Source of the DNA: DATBQN01 sp963755825
GTDB taxonomy: Bacteria; Acidobacteriota; Thermoanaerobaculia; Multivoradales; UBA5704
Assembly (NCBI GenBank): GCA_963755825.1
Contig: CAVWLA010000001.1
Coordinates: 1,364,001 to 1,428,000 of the forward strand
Reading direction: 5' to 3'
Length of the DNA: 64,000 nucleotides
The notes under the pieces are model-generated. The model did no database searches and was not told where the DNA came from. It worked only from the letters and a program-made list of their open reading frames with translations. Of this stretch, positions 52,996-61,419 are shown piece by piece (positions within the stretch are counted from its first letter, which is position 1; each line of letters begins with the position of its first letter). The position numbers and the translations under genes were made by a program.

Positions 52996-54074
52996 GGCTG
53001 CGTTGCCTGAGCCGCCGGCGCCTCGCCGGCGGCAGGGCCGCGATCGACGAAGTCGAGGTTGATGGTCTCGGCGACGACGCTCCGCGGCCGCCGCCGCACC
53101 TCGACGTAGATCCGCCCGACGTACTCGCCGAGGATGCCGAGCGCCAGGAAGTTGCCGCCGACGAGGAGGAAGAGGAGGGCGAAGAGGGTGAACAGCCCCT
53201 CCGCCTCCGGCCCGAAGAGGAGCCGGCGGACGACGAGGAAGCCGCCGAAGCCGATCGACAGCAGCGAGATCGCGGTGCCGGCGAGCGTCGCCACGCGGAG
53301 CGGCCCGGAGGTGAAGCCGGTGATGAGGTCGGCCTGCAGCTTGATCAGCTTCCAGAGCGAGTATTTGGATTCGCCCGCGGCGCGCTCGGCGTGCCCCACC
53401 GGCACCTCGGCGATGCGCCGCGCGAACTGGCAGGCGAGCGCCGGGATGAAGGGCGAGCGCTCCTCGCAGAGCAGCATCGAGTCGACCACCGGCCGCGAGT
53501 AGGCGCGCAGCATGCAGCCGTAGTCGCGGAACTCGACGCCCGAGAGGATGCGGCGCATCAGCCGGTTGGTGAGGCGCGAGGCGATGCGGCGGAAGGCGGT
53601 GTCCTGACGGTGCTCGCGATAGCCGCCGACGACGTCGAACCCCTCCTCGGCGCGGGCGAGGAGCTTGGGGATGTCCTCCGGCGGGTTCTGCAGGTCGGCG
53701 TCGAGGGTGACGCAGGTCTCGCCGAGCGCCGCGTCGAGGCCGGCGAAGACCGCCGCGTGCTGGCCGTAGTTGCGGTTGAAGGAGATCACCTTCACCCGCG
53801 GATCGCGCCGCGCCAGGTCGCGGAGGATCTCGAGCGAGCGGTCGCCGCTGCCGTCGTCGACGAGGATCGCCTCGACGCCGCCCTCGATCGAGTCCATCAC
53901 CGGCGCCAGCCGCGCGTAGAGCGGCCCCAGGTTCTGCTCCTCGTTGTAGACCGGGATGACGATCGAGGCGCGCAGGGCGGCGCGCCGCGGCAGGACCGGA
54001 AGGGAGGGGAGAGGCGCCCTGCCGCGCTCCGCCGTCAAGACCGGAGAGCGCCCGCCGAGCGCGCTAGGCGGCAT
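52992..54074 (-). CDS. arnC: Undecaprenyl-phosphate Ara4FN transferase ArnC
   Basis: 360 residues. A GT2 domain (ASIVIPVYNEEQNLGPLYARL, LVDDGSGDRSLEILRDLA, VTLDADLQNPPEDIPKL, with DADLQNPPED as the hallmark of the DPM1/GtrB/ArnC branch) is followed by two hydrophobic segments near the C-terminus (VATLAGTAISLLSIGFGGFLVV and LFALLFLLVGGNFLALGILGEYVGRIYVEV). It transfers the formylated aminoarabinose to undecaprenyl phosphate on the inner membrane. An N-terminal tail of about 35 residues is extra. The start overlaps the end of arnB by 11 bases. The context of arnB, the formyltransferase and ArnD supports the assignment over a generic GT2. Confidence 0.9.
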   Translation of the reverse strand: MPPSALGGRSPVLTAERGRAPLPSLPVLPRRAALRASIVIPVYNEEQNLGPLYARLAPVMDSIEGGVEAILVDDGSGDRSLEILRDLARRDPRVKVISFNRNYGQHAAVFAGLDAALGETCVTLDADLQNPPEDIPKLLARAEEGFDVVGGYREHRQDTAFRRIASRLTNRLMRRILSGVEFRDYGCMLRAYSRPVVDSMLLCEERSPFIPALACQFARRIAEVPVGHAERAAGESKYSLWKLIKLQADLITGFTSGPLRVATLAGTAISLLSIGFGGFLVVRRLLFGPEAEGLFTLFALLFLLVGGNFLALGILGEYVGRIYVEVRRRPRSVVAETINLDFVDRGPAAGEAPAAQATQP

Positions 54075-55257
54075 CCTTCACAGCCTCGCCGACGCCGGCG
54101 ACGACGTCGTCGACGTCCTCCTCCGTCATCGACGGGAAGAGCGGCAGCGAGACGATCCGCGAGCAGACCTCCTCGGCGACCGGGTGCGTCCCCGGCCGGG
54201 TGCCGAAGCGCTGGCGGTAGAAGGCATGCAGGTGGACCGCCTCGAAGTGGAGGCCGGTGCCGATGCCGAGGCTCTTCAGGCGGTCCATGAACGGCGCCCG
54301 CTGCGGCGCCAGGACGGTGAAGAGGTGCCAGGGGTGGACGTGCTCGTAGGGTGCCGCTCCCGGCAGGCCGAGGCCCGCGATGCCGGCGAGCTCGCGCTGG
54401 TAGCGCGCGGCGATCTCGGCGCGGCGGGCGTTGAAGCGCGGCAGCTTGCGGAGCTGATGGATGCCGATCGCCGACTGGATGTCGGTCAGGTTGTACTTGA
54501 AGCCGGGGAGGACGACGTCGTAGGTCGCCGGCGCCTTCTCGGTCGCCGAGTAGGCCTTCCAGGCGTCGCGCTGCACGCCGTGGAACTTCCACAGCTTGAC
54601 CTTGGCGGCGAGCTCGGCGTCGTCGGTCGTCAGCATGCCGCCCTCCCCCGTCGTCATGTTCTTGATCGGGTGGAAGGAGAAGCAGGCGGCGACGGTGCCG
54701 GCGGCCGAGGTGGCGCCGATCGGCCGGCCCTTGTAGCGTGCGCCGGCGGCATGGGCGGCATCCTCGACGATCGCGACGTCGCCGCGCCCGGCCGCGGCGA
54801 GGGCGTCGCGCAGGCCGTCGAGGTCGGCCGGCTGGCCGGCGAAGTGGACCGGGATGACGACGCGGGTGCGCGGCGTCAGCGCCTTCAGCATCTCCTCCGG
54901 CGAGAGGTTCCAGGTCAGCGGATCGACGTCGGCGAAGACCGGCGTGGCGCCGCAGGCGACCACCATGTTGGAGGTCGACGGCCAGGTCAGCGCCGGCACG
55001 ATCACCTCGTCGCCGGCCGTCAGGCCCATGGCGAGGAGGAGGGCGTGGAGGGCGCCGGTGCAGGAGGAGAAGGAGAGCGCGTGCCGGGCGCCGTGCGCGG
55101 CGGCGAACTCGCTCTCGAACTGCGCCGTCCGCGGACCGCTGGTGATCCAGCCGGAGCGCAGGCAGGCGACGACCTCGGAGATCTCTTCTTCTCCGATCTC
55201 AGGGCGCGAAAAAGGGAGGGTTTCAGCGCGGGGCAACACGAGGCGACAGTAGATCAT
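54064..55257 (-). CDS. arnB: UDP-4-amino-4-deoxy-L-arabinose aminotransferase ArnB
   Basis: 397 residues. DegT/DnrJ/EryC1-fold PLP enzyme: GARHALSFSSCTGALHALLLA near the start, VPALTWPSTSN, VIPVHFAGQPADLD, and AACFSFHPIKNMTTGEGGML, which contains the PLP lysine. FKYNLTDIQSAIGIHQL is typical. It turns the UDP-4-keto sugar into UDP-L-Ara4N with glutamate. As the first gene of the unit it should be under its promoter, which I could not identify. The start used is ATG at 55257; the N-terminal tail up to LPFSRPEIGEEE is not well conserved. Confidence 0.92.
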   Translation of the reverse strand: MIYCRLVLPRAETLPFSRPEIGEEEISEVVACLRSGWITSGPRTAQFESEFAAAHGARHALSFSSCTGALHALLLAMGLTAGDEVIVPALTWPSTSNMVVACGATPVFADVDPLTWNLSPEEMLKALTPRTRVVIPVHFAGQPADLDGLRDALAAAGRGDVAIVEDAAHAAGARYKGRPIGATSAAGTVAACFSFHPIKNMTTGEGGMLTTDDAELAAKVKLWKFHGVQRDAWKAYSATEKAPATYDVVLPGFKYNLTDIQSAIGIHQLRKLPRFNARRAEIAARYQRELAGIAGLGLPGAAPYEHVHPWHLFTVLAPQRAPFMDRLKSLGIGTGLHFEAVHLHAFYRQRFGTRPGTHPVAEEVCSRIVSLPLFPSMTEEDVDDVVAGVGEAVKDAA

Positions 55258-55405
55258 CTCTGCCCGGCGAGGGGCAAGCGCCCCGCGCCGCTCCGCGGGG
55301 GAGCGGCGCGAAGGCAGGCTTTGGAGGCCAGCGGGAGGCCAGCGGGCGGCGCGCGCCGAACGCCGGGGCGCGAGGCGCCCCGCAACCCCGGCGGTCGCCC
55401 CCGCT

Positions 55406-55555
55406 CTAGAGAACTCTTCGGCCCTGGATCAGCTGGATGATGACCACGATCACGGCGATCACCAGGAGGAGGTGGATGAGACCGCCGCCGACGTGGAAGG
55501 CGAAGAAGCCGAGAAGCCAGAGGATGAGCAGGATGACGAAGATCGTCCAGAGCAT
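55406..55555 (-). CDS. Small lmo0937-like membrane protein
   Basis: 49 residues from the ATG at 55553-55555, which has a textbook AAGGAGG site 5 bases upstream. Two hydrophobic helices (IFVILLILWLLGFFAF and LIHLLLVIAVIVVIIQLI) are joined by a short HVGGG turn, and the end is QGRRVL. This is the pattern of the lmo0937 family of short membrane proteins, of unknown role and often linked to envelope stress. The frame runs upstream to 55648 but the internal start is the only one with a ribosome site. It sits between arnB and arnT. Confidence 0.9.
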   Translation of the reverse strand: MLWTIFVILLILWLLGFFAFHVGGGLIHLLLVIAVIVVIIQLIQGRRVL

Positions 55556-55701
55556 GGGTGCCTCCTTAGCGAGGTGTGCGGCATCAGGCCGCGCACCGCA
55601 AGAGAACAGCAGGACATCGGCCGGGGAGTACAGCAAAACCGCTGCCAAGATCTGCCGGCCGGGAGCCGCCTCGCGGGCCTGCGATACAGTCGGCTGCCGC
55701 C

Positions 55702-57474
55702 ATGGATGTCAGCCCGCCAGCGCTCCGCGCCACCGAGCCCTCCCGCGGCCGCGACCTCCTCCTCCTCGCCCTCGTCCTCGGCCTGTTCTTCTGCGCCCTC
55801 CTCGGTATCCGCGCGCTGTGGTCGCCGGATGAAGGGCGCTACGCCGAGATCCCGCGCGAGATGGTCGCCCGCGGCGACTGGGTGACGCCGCGCCTCGACG
55901 GAGTCAAGTATTTCGAGAAGCCGGCGCTCTTCTACTGGCTGCAGGCGATCGCCATCGAGCTCTTCGGCGTCCGCGAGTGGGCGCTGCGCCTGGCGCCCGC
56001 CGGCTTCGCGCTCGCCGGCTGCCTCGCCGTCTACCTCGCCGGCCGCAGCCTCTTCGGCCGCACCGCGGGGCTCCTCGCCGCCGCCGTCCTCGCCACCTCG
56101 CCGCTCGAGTACTTCCTCTCCCAGTCGATCACCCTCGACATGGCGGTCTCGGCCTGCCTCACCGTGACGCTCCTCGCCGTCCTCTTCGGCCTCGAGGCGC
56201 CGGCGGGAAGGCGGCGGCGGCTCCTCCTCTGGGGCGCCTACGCCGGCGCCGCGCTGGCGACGCTCACCAAGGGGCTCATCGGCTTCCTGCTGCCGGGGTT
56301 GATCGTCGTCGTCTGGCTGATCGCCGCCCGCCGCTGGCGCCGGCTGCTGCCGCTCTATCTCCCCTCGGGGCTCGCCATCTTCCTCGCCATCGCCGTCCCC
56401 TGGCACCTGCTGGTGGCGCGGGCCAACCCCGATTTCCTCTATTTCTACTTCGTCCACGAGCACTTCCTGCGCTACGCGACGAAGATCCACGCCCGCTACC
56501 AGCCGTTCTGGTTCTTCGTCCCCGTGCTCGTCGCCGGGATGGTGCCCTGGACGGCGTTCCTGCCCGGCGCGCTCGCTCTCCGACCCGGCGCGCGGCGCCA
56601 GGAACGGCGAGACGAACCGCGGCGGGACGACCCGCGGCGCGCCGAAGTCCTCTTCCTCCTCCTCTGGGGCGGGCTGGTCCTCGCCTTCTTCTCCGCCTCG
56701 AGCTCGAAGCTCATCCCCTACGTGCTCCCCTGCGTGCCGCCGCTCGCGCTCCTCATCGGGCGCCGGCTCGCCGGGCTGTGGGACGGCTCCTCCGACACCG
56801 CGCCGGAGGCGAGGGGAGATCGCCGGCTCGGCATCGCGCTCGCCGCCCTGCTCGCGCTCGGCGTCGGCCTCGCCGCCGCGCTCGTCGCGCTGCCGCGCGC
56901 CCTCGCCGGCGACCGCCAGGTGGCGCACGCCGCGGCCCTCCTCGGCGGCGGCCTCTACGCCGTGGCGGCCGCTCTCGCCGCCGCCGGCGCGGCGCCCTGG
57001 ATTCTCTATCGCCGCGGCCGCTCGCGCGGACAGCGGCCGCGGGCCGCCATCGCCGCCCTCGTCGCCGGTGCCGCGATCGTCCTCTCGACCCTCGCCGCCG
57101 TCGCTCCCGCCTTCGACGCCGAGCGCTCGGTCAAGGCTCTCGCCGAGGCGCTGCGGCCGCGCCTCCTGCCCGGCGACGAGGTCGCCTCCTACCACGACTA
57201 TCCGCAGGACCTGCCGGTCTATCTCGGACGGACGATCACCGTCGCCGCCTATCAGGGCGAGCTCGAGTTCGGCATCCACGCCGAGGACACCGGCGCCTGG
57301 ATGATCGACGAGGCGGAGTTCTGGCGGCGCTGGAGCGCGCCGCGCCGGATGTTCGCCGTGCTCGAGGCGCCGCGCTTCGAGACGCTGCGGCGCGACGGGC
57401 GGGCGATGACGCCGCTGGCGCGCAGCGGCAGCCACGTGCTGGTGGCGAACGCCGCGGCCGCCGGCTTGCGCTGA
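55702..57474 (+). CDS. arnT: Lipid A aminoarabinose transferase ArnT-like (GT83)
   Basis: 590 residues, chosen from the ATG at 55702. The first periplasmic loop has LWSPDEGRYAEIPREMVARGDWVTPRLDG and FEKPALFYWL, with the acidic and basic pair typical of ArnT/PMT-like enzymes. About 11-13 membrane helices follow, and the C-terminal part is soluble. It moves L-Ara4N from undecaprenyl phosphate to lipid A on the periplasmic side, which lowers negative charge and reduces binding of polymyxin-like peptides. It is divergent from the arn operon, with the small membrane gene between. The family also includes mannosyl and other transferases; the arn context favours ArnT. Confidence 0.88.
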   Translation: MDVSPPALRATEPSRGRDLLLLALVLGLFFCALLGIRALWSPDEGRYAEIPREMVARGDWVTPRLDGVKYFEKPALFYWLQAIAIELFGVREWALRLAPAGFALAGCLAVYLAGRSLFGRTAGLLAAAVLATSPLEYFLSQSITLDMAVSACLTVTLLAVLFGLEAPAGRRRRLLLWGAYAGAALATLTKGLIGFLLPGLIVVVWLIAARRWRRLLPLYLPSGLAIFLAIAVPWHLLVARANPDFLYFYFVHEHFLRYATKIHARYQPFWFFVPVLVAGMVPWTAFLPGALALRPGARRQERRDEPRRDDPRRAEVLFLLLWGGLVLAFFSASSSKLIPYVLPCVPPLALLIGRRLAGLWDGSSDTAPEARGDRRLGIALAALLALGVGLAAALVALPRALAGDRQVAHAAALLGGGLYAVAAALAAAGAAPWILYRRGRSRGQRPRAAIAALVAGAAIVLSTLAAVAPAFDAERSVKALAEALRPRLLPGDEVASYHDYPQDLPVYLGRTITVAAYQGELEFGIHAEDTGAWMIDEAEFWRRWSAPRRMFAVLEAPRFETLRRDGRAMTPLARSGSHVLVANAAAAGLR

Positions 57475-57500
57475 CCCTCGGCTCTCGAACGCGGGAACGA

Positions 57501-58484
57501 TCAGCTCGACCGGCGCGGCGGCCGGTCGCGGCGGGCGGCGGTGGTGAGCGCCTCGCGGGCGCGGGCGAGCTCGGCGCGGGCGCGCGCCGCCCGATCGCTC
57601 GCGGCGTCGGCCGCCTCGCGCGCCGCCTTCGCCTGCTTCGCCGCGTCGGCCGCGGCGCGCTCGGCCTGCTTGGCGGCGGCGCGGCGGAAGGCCGCCTCGG
57701 CCTCGGTCCGCGCCACCTCGGACTCGGCGCTCTCGACGCGGTCCTTGGCCTGCGCCACCTCGCGCTCGCGCCGCGCGCGGACCGCCTCGTCCCATCGCTT
57801 GCGGCCGTCGGCGACCACCTTGGTCACCGGCTCGGCGCCACGCGGGCCTGCCAGCGCGGTCCTCGAGCCCGGCGCCGGCTGCCGCCCGCGGACCGCCGGC
57901 GCTCCGCCGCGGGCCGCATGCCCAGCGCTGGTCGGCCGCCCGCCGCGGGCGACCGGCCGCGGCGTCGCGGCGAGCTGCAGGGCGGCGAGCACCTCGAAGC
58001 CCGGCGCCTCGAGATCGGTCTCCAGATAGCCGCGGCGGATCGTCTCGGCGGCACCGGCGAGGAAGGCCAGCGCCTGGAGATCCGCGGCCAGGCGCTCGAC
58101 GACCGGCGCGCTGGGGCCGCGGCCGGCGGCGACGAGGATGGCCTCCGCCTCGCGGCGCAGCTCGTCCACCAGCCGCCGCGCCCGCTCGAGGGCTTCGCGG
58201 AACGCCTCGCCGCCGCGGCCCGCCATCGCCTGGCGCTGCGCCGCCCGCGCCTCCTTGCCGGCGGCGAGGAGCTCGCCCATGCGCTCGGGCTCGCGGCCGA
58301 GCAGCTGGGTGACCGCCCAGGCCGAAGCCGACGGCTTGGCGAGCGCTCTCACCGTCCGCGCGCCGTCACCGTCGCCCGCCTTCTTGAGCCGCGTCGCGAG
58401 GCTGTTGCGGGCGGCGGTGAACTCCCCCATCGGCAGGTGATAGAGGCCGCCGATCTCGCTGTCGAGGCTGCTCTTCCTGGCCAT
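57501..58484 (-). CDS. Conserved coiled-coil protein of unknown function
   Basis: 327 residues. The conserved N-terminal part (IGGLYHLPMGEFTAARNSLATRLKKAG, then ALAKPSASAWAVTQLLGREPE) is one I remember from other high-GC bacteria, where it has no known function. The C-terminal third is a strong Ala/Glu/Arg/Lys heptad region (about 240-315) that should form a coiled coil, and the middle has a low-complexity segment with Arg/Gly/Pro. The start abuts the stop of cmk, so it is in the same transcription unit. No activity can be assigned. Confidence 0.8.
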   Translation of the reverse strand: MARKSSLDSEIGGLYHLPMGEFTAARNSLATRLKKAGDGDGARTVRALAKPSASAWAVTQLLGREPERMGELLAAGKEARAAQRQAMAGRGGEAFREALERARRLVDELRREAEAILVAAGRGPSAPVVERLAADLQALAFLAGAAETIRRGYLETDLEAPGFEVLAALQLAATPRPVARGGRPTSAGHAARGGAPAVRGRQPAPGSRTALAGPRGAEPVTKVVADGRKRWDEAVRARREREVAQAKDRVESAESEVARTEAEAAFRRAAAKQAERAAADAAKQAKAAREAADAASDRAARARAELARAREALTTAARRDRPPRRSS

Positions 58485-59246
58485 CTAAGGCAACGCTCGC
58501 GGTCCGGCGGCGGACCGCCCTCCCCCGCTCCGCCGCTCGATCGCCCGCGCCATCTCGTCGACCACCGCCGCGACGGAGAGCTCCGAGGCGTCGATGAAGG
58601 TATAGCTGGGATCGCGCGTCAGCGGCGAGTCGGCGCGCGTCGAGTCGCGCCGGTCGCGGCGGCTGATCTCGTCGATCACCTGCTCGTAGGAGACCTCGCG
58701 GCCGGCCGCCCTGAGCTCCTCGTGGCGCCGGCGGAAGCGCACCTCGGGGCGGGCGTCGAGGAAGAACTTGTACGGCGCGTCGGGGACGACGCGGGTGCCG
58801 ATGTCGCGCCCCTCGAGCACGCCGCCGAAGCGGCGGGCGGTCGCCCGCTGCAGCTCGACCAGGCGCCGGCGGACCTCGGGATAGGCGGAGACCGCCGAGG
58901 TCGCCTCCCCCACCTCCGGGCTGCGGATGCGGTCGCCGACCGGCGCGCCGTCGAGGAGCACCTCGAAGCTGCCGTCCGGCCGCGGCGCGAGGGCGACCTC
59001 CGTCGAGTCGGAGACGGCGGCGACCGCCGGGCGGTCCGCCGGATCGATGCCGGCGGCGAGGACCTTGAGCCCGATGGCGCGGTACATCGCCCCGGTGTCG
59101 AGGAAGGGGACGCCGAGGCGCCGCGCGAGACCGCGCGCCACGGTGCTCTTGCCGACCCCCGACGGACCGTCGACGGCGACGATGAGAGGGGCGCCGGCGG
59201 GCTCGTCGAGCGACGGTTCGGGGCCGAGATCACGAGGGCCTGGCAT
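58485..59246 (-). CDS. cmk: Cytidylate kinase
   Basis: 253 residues from the ATG at 59246. The P-loop is VDGPSGVGKSTVARGLARRLG, then FLDTGAMYRAIGLK, the family signature, and IGTRVVPDAPYKFFLDARPEVRFRRR with the lid. DSTRADSPLTRDPSYTFIDAS completes the LID/CORE. It phosphorylates CMP and dCMP with ATP. The first 18 residues are not conserved. It follows the pseudouridine synthase gene on the same strand by 17 bases; the scpA-scpB-rluB-cmk order is common in bacteria. Confidence 0.95.
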   Translation of the reverse strand: MPGPRDLGPEPSLDEPAGAPLIVAVDGPSGVGKSTVARGLARRLGVPFLDTGAMYRAIGLKVLAAGIDPADRPAVAAVSDSTEVALAPRPDGSFEVLLDGAPVGDRIRSPEVGEATSAVSAYPEVRRRLVELQRATARRFGGVLEGRDIGTRVVPDAPYKFFLDARPEVRFRRRHEELRAAGREVSYEQVIDEISRRDRRDSTRADSPLTRDPSYTFIDASELSVAAVVDEMARAIERRSGGGRSAAGPRALP

Positions 59247-59263
59247 GCTCGCCTGCACGTCGC

Positions 59264-60340
59264 TCAGCCGCGGCGGCGCGGCCGCGAGGAGGGGGGCTTT
59301 CTCGGCGCGGCGCCGGGACGATCGGGACGATCGCTCGCTCTCTTCACCCGGCCCGCCGGCCTCCCGCCGGGCTTCGAAGGCTGGCGCGGAGCCTTGGTCG
59401 AAGCCGCGGCGGCCGCCGGCGCCGAGCGCCGCTTCTCCACCTGGCCGTCGGGCGCCACCGCCGCCCGCGCGCGGCGCGGAGTCGGCGGCGCCGCACGCGC
59501 CCGCCGCGGCGTCGTCTCGGCTGCCGGTTTGGCGCGCGGCGGCCGCTTGGCGGCGGCGGCCCGGCCGGCCTTCCCCTGCCCCTTGCCCTTCGCCGTCGCC
59601 TTCTGCGCCGCGCCGACGAGCATGGCGACCTCGCGCTCGGTGAGCTCGCGGACCATGCCGAGCGGCAGATCGGGATCGGCGAGCGGGCCGATCGCCACCC
59701 GCCGCAGCTTCTGCACCGGATGGCCGACGCGCTGGAACATCTCGCGGATCTGCCGTGAGCGCCCCTCGGAGAGCTCGACCTTCCACCAGGAGTTCTCGCT
59801 GTCCGCCGTGCGCCGCGGCGCGTGGCGGGCGGTGATGCGGCAGGGCGCCGTGCGCTTGCCGTCGAGCACGATGCCGGCGCGCAGCCGATCGAGATCGTGC
59901 TCCGCCGGCTGGCCCTTGACCTTCGCCTCGTAGGTCTTCAGGCAGCCGAAGCGCGGATGGGCGACCTGCTGCGCGAAGTCGCCGTCGTCGGTGAGCAGCA
60001 GCAGCCCCTCGGTGGCGTAGTCGAGCCGCCCCACCGGCACCAGGGCCCGCCGCAGGCGCGGCGGCACGAGGTCGATCACCGTCGTCCGCCCCTCGGGGTC
60101 GGCGAGGGTCGACATCACGTACTTCGGCTTGTTGAGGAGCAGATAGCGATGGGCGCCGCCGTGCGGCTGCACGCGCTTGCCGTCGACCTTGACCGCGTCG
60201 CGCTCGAGGTCGGCCTTGTCGCCGATCTCCGCCGCGCGGCCGTTGATCGTCACCCGCGCCTCGCGGATCATCTCCTCCACCTTGCGGCGGGAGGCGACGC
60301 CGGCCCGCGCCAGGAGCTTCTGCAGCCGCTCTTCGCTCAT
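59264..60340 (-). CDS. RluB-type pseudouridine synthase with a basic C-terminal tail
   Basis: 358 residues. An S4 RNA-binding domain (ERLQKLLARAGVASRRKVEEMIREARVTINGR) precedes the RsuA/RluB core: NKPKYVMSTLADPEGRTTVIDLVP, then VGRLDYATEGLLLLTDDGD, in which the Asp is catalytic, and SEGRSRQIREMFQRVGHPV. It isomerises a uridine of 23S or 16S rRNA. About 115 residues rich in Lys, Arg, Ala and Pro follow after residue 243 and should be unstructured and RNA-binding; the usual family length is near 245. The start overlaps the stop of scpB as ATGA. Confidence 0.93.
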   Translation of the reverse strand: MSEERLQKLLARAGVASRRKVEEMIREARVTINGRAAEIGDKADLERDAVKVDGKRVQPHGGAHRYLLLNKPKYVMSTLADPEGRTTVIDLVPPRLRRALVPVGRLDYATEGLLLLTDDGDFAQQVAHPRFGCLKTYEAKVKGQPAEHDLDRLRAGIVLDGKRTAPCRITARHAPRRTADSENSWWKVELSEGRSRQIREMFQRVGHPVQKLRRVAIGPLADPDLPLGMVRELTEREVAMLVGAAQKATAKGKGQGKAGRAAAAKRPPRAKPAAETTPRRARAAPPTPRRARAAVAPDGQVEKRRSAPAAAAASTKAPRQPSKPGGRPAGRVKRASDRPDRPGAAPRKPPSSRPRRRG

Positions 60341-61419
60341 TCCTCTCCCTCGCCGCCGTCGGCAGCCATCAGCGCCGCCTCGCCAAGCGCCTCGTCCGTC
60401 AGCTCGGCGGCGGGCTCGATGTCCTCGCGCGTCGAGCGCGCCGCCGCCTCCTCGAGCGCCGCGGCCTCGCGGAGGATCTGCTCCTCGCGATCGCCGGTCT
60501 CGGCGAGCAGCTCGCCGCCGGCCGCCTGCGCCATGCCGCCGAAGGTCTCCTCGAACTCCTCGAGCGGCGGCAGGTCCTTGAGGCTCTTGAGGCCGAAGTG
60601 GATGAGGAACTCGCGCGTCGTGGCGTAGAGGAACGGCTTGCCGACGACCTCCTTGCGGCCGGCGATGCGCACCAGCCGGCGCTCGAGGAGCGTCTTCAGG
60701 ACCCCGGCCGGCGAGACGCTGCGCAGCTCCTGGATCTCCGGCGCGGTCATCGGCTGGCGGTAGGCGATGATGGCGAGCGTCTCGAGCGCCGCCATCGACA
60801 GCTTGCTGCCGCCGGAGACGTCGAAGAAGCGGCGCAGCCAGCCGACGAGCTCCGGCCGCGTCACCAGCCGCACGCCGCCGGCGACCTCCTCGACCATGAT
60901 GCCGCGCCACTCCGCCTGGCGCTCCGCCAGGGCATTGCGCTCGATCGCCGCGTGCTGCTCGACCGCGGTGACCGCCGGCGCCTCCAGGTCGGCTGCCGCC
61001 GTGGGCTCGCGATCGGATGGCGGTGCAGGCTCCGGCTCCTCGTCGAGGCTGAGCCCGACGCCGGGCTCGATGGCCGGCTCGATCTGCGGATCGACTTGCA
61101 GCTCGCTCGCGGCCGCCGGCTTGATCTCGCCTCCCGTACCTTCGAGCGCCGCTTCGTCGCCGCCCTCGACATCGGCCTCGAGTGCGGCCGCGAGCCCGGG
61201 ATCGGCGCCGGCGAGGTCGAGCGCGGCGCCGAGCCCCACCGAGCCGGCGCGGAAGCCGCGCGCGCCGCCGTAGCGCGCCAGCACGGTCTCCAGGGCGGCG
61301 GCGGCTTCCTCGCGCTCGTCGTCGTCGAAGAGCTCGATCAGCCGGCTCCGCGGCACCGGCTCGGAGGCGACGAAGAGCACCGCCTCGATCACCGCTTCCA
61401 TCTCGGCGCGCTCGGTCAT
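60337..61419 (-). CDS. scpB: Segregation and condensation protein B, with large insertion
   Basis: 360 residues, against a usual 180-220. The first winged helix is IEAVLFVASEPVPRSRLIELF, and the second starts GVRLVTRPELVGWLRRFF and continues LSMAALETLAIIAYRQPMTAPEIQELRSVSPAGVLKTLLERRLVRIAGRKEVVGKPFLY, the typical ScpB segment. Between them, residues about 52-170 are an inserted acidic region rich in Glu, Asp, Ala and Pro, plus a C-terminal acidic tail (from about 290). ScpB works with ScpA and SMC in chromosome compaction. The start overlaps the stop of scpA as ATGA. Confidence 0.92.
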   Translation of the reverse strand: MTERAEMEAVIEAVLFVASEPVPRSRLIELFDDDEREEAAAALETVLARYGGARGFRAGSVGLGAALDLAGADPGLAAALEADVEGGDEAALEGTGGEIKPAAASELQVDPQIEPAIEPGVGLSLDEEPEPAPPSDREPTAAADLEAPAVTAVEQHAAIERNALAERQAEWRGIMVEEVAGGVRLVTRPELVGWLRRFFDVSGGSKLSMAALETLAIIAYRQPMTAPEIQELRSVSPAGVLKTLLERRLVRIAGRKEVVGKPFLYATTREFLIHFGLKSLKDLPPLEEFEETFGGMAQAAGGELLAETGDREEQILREAAALEEAAARSTREDIEPAAELTDEALGEAALMAADGGEGEE

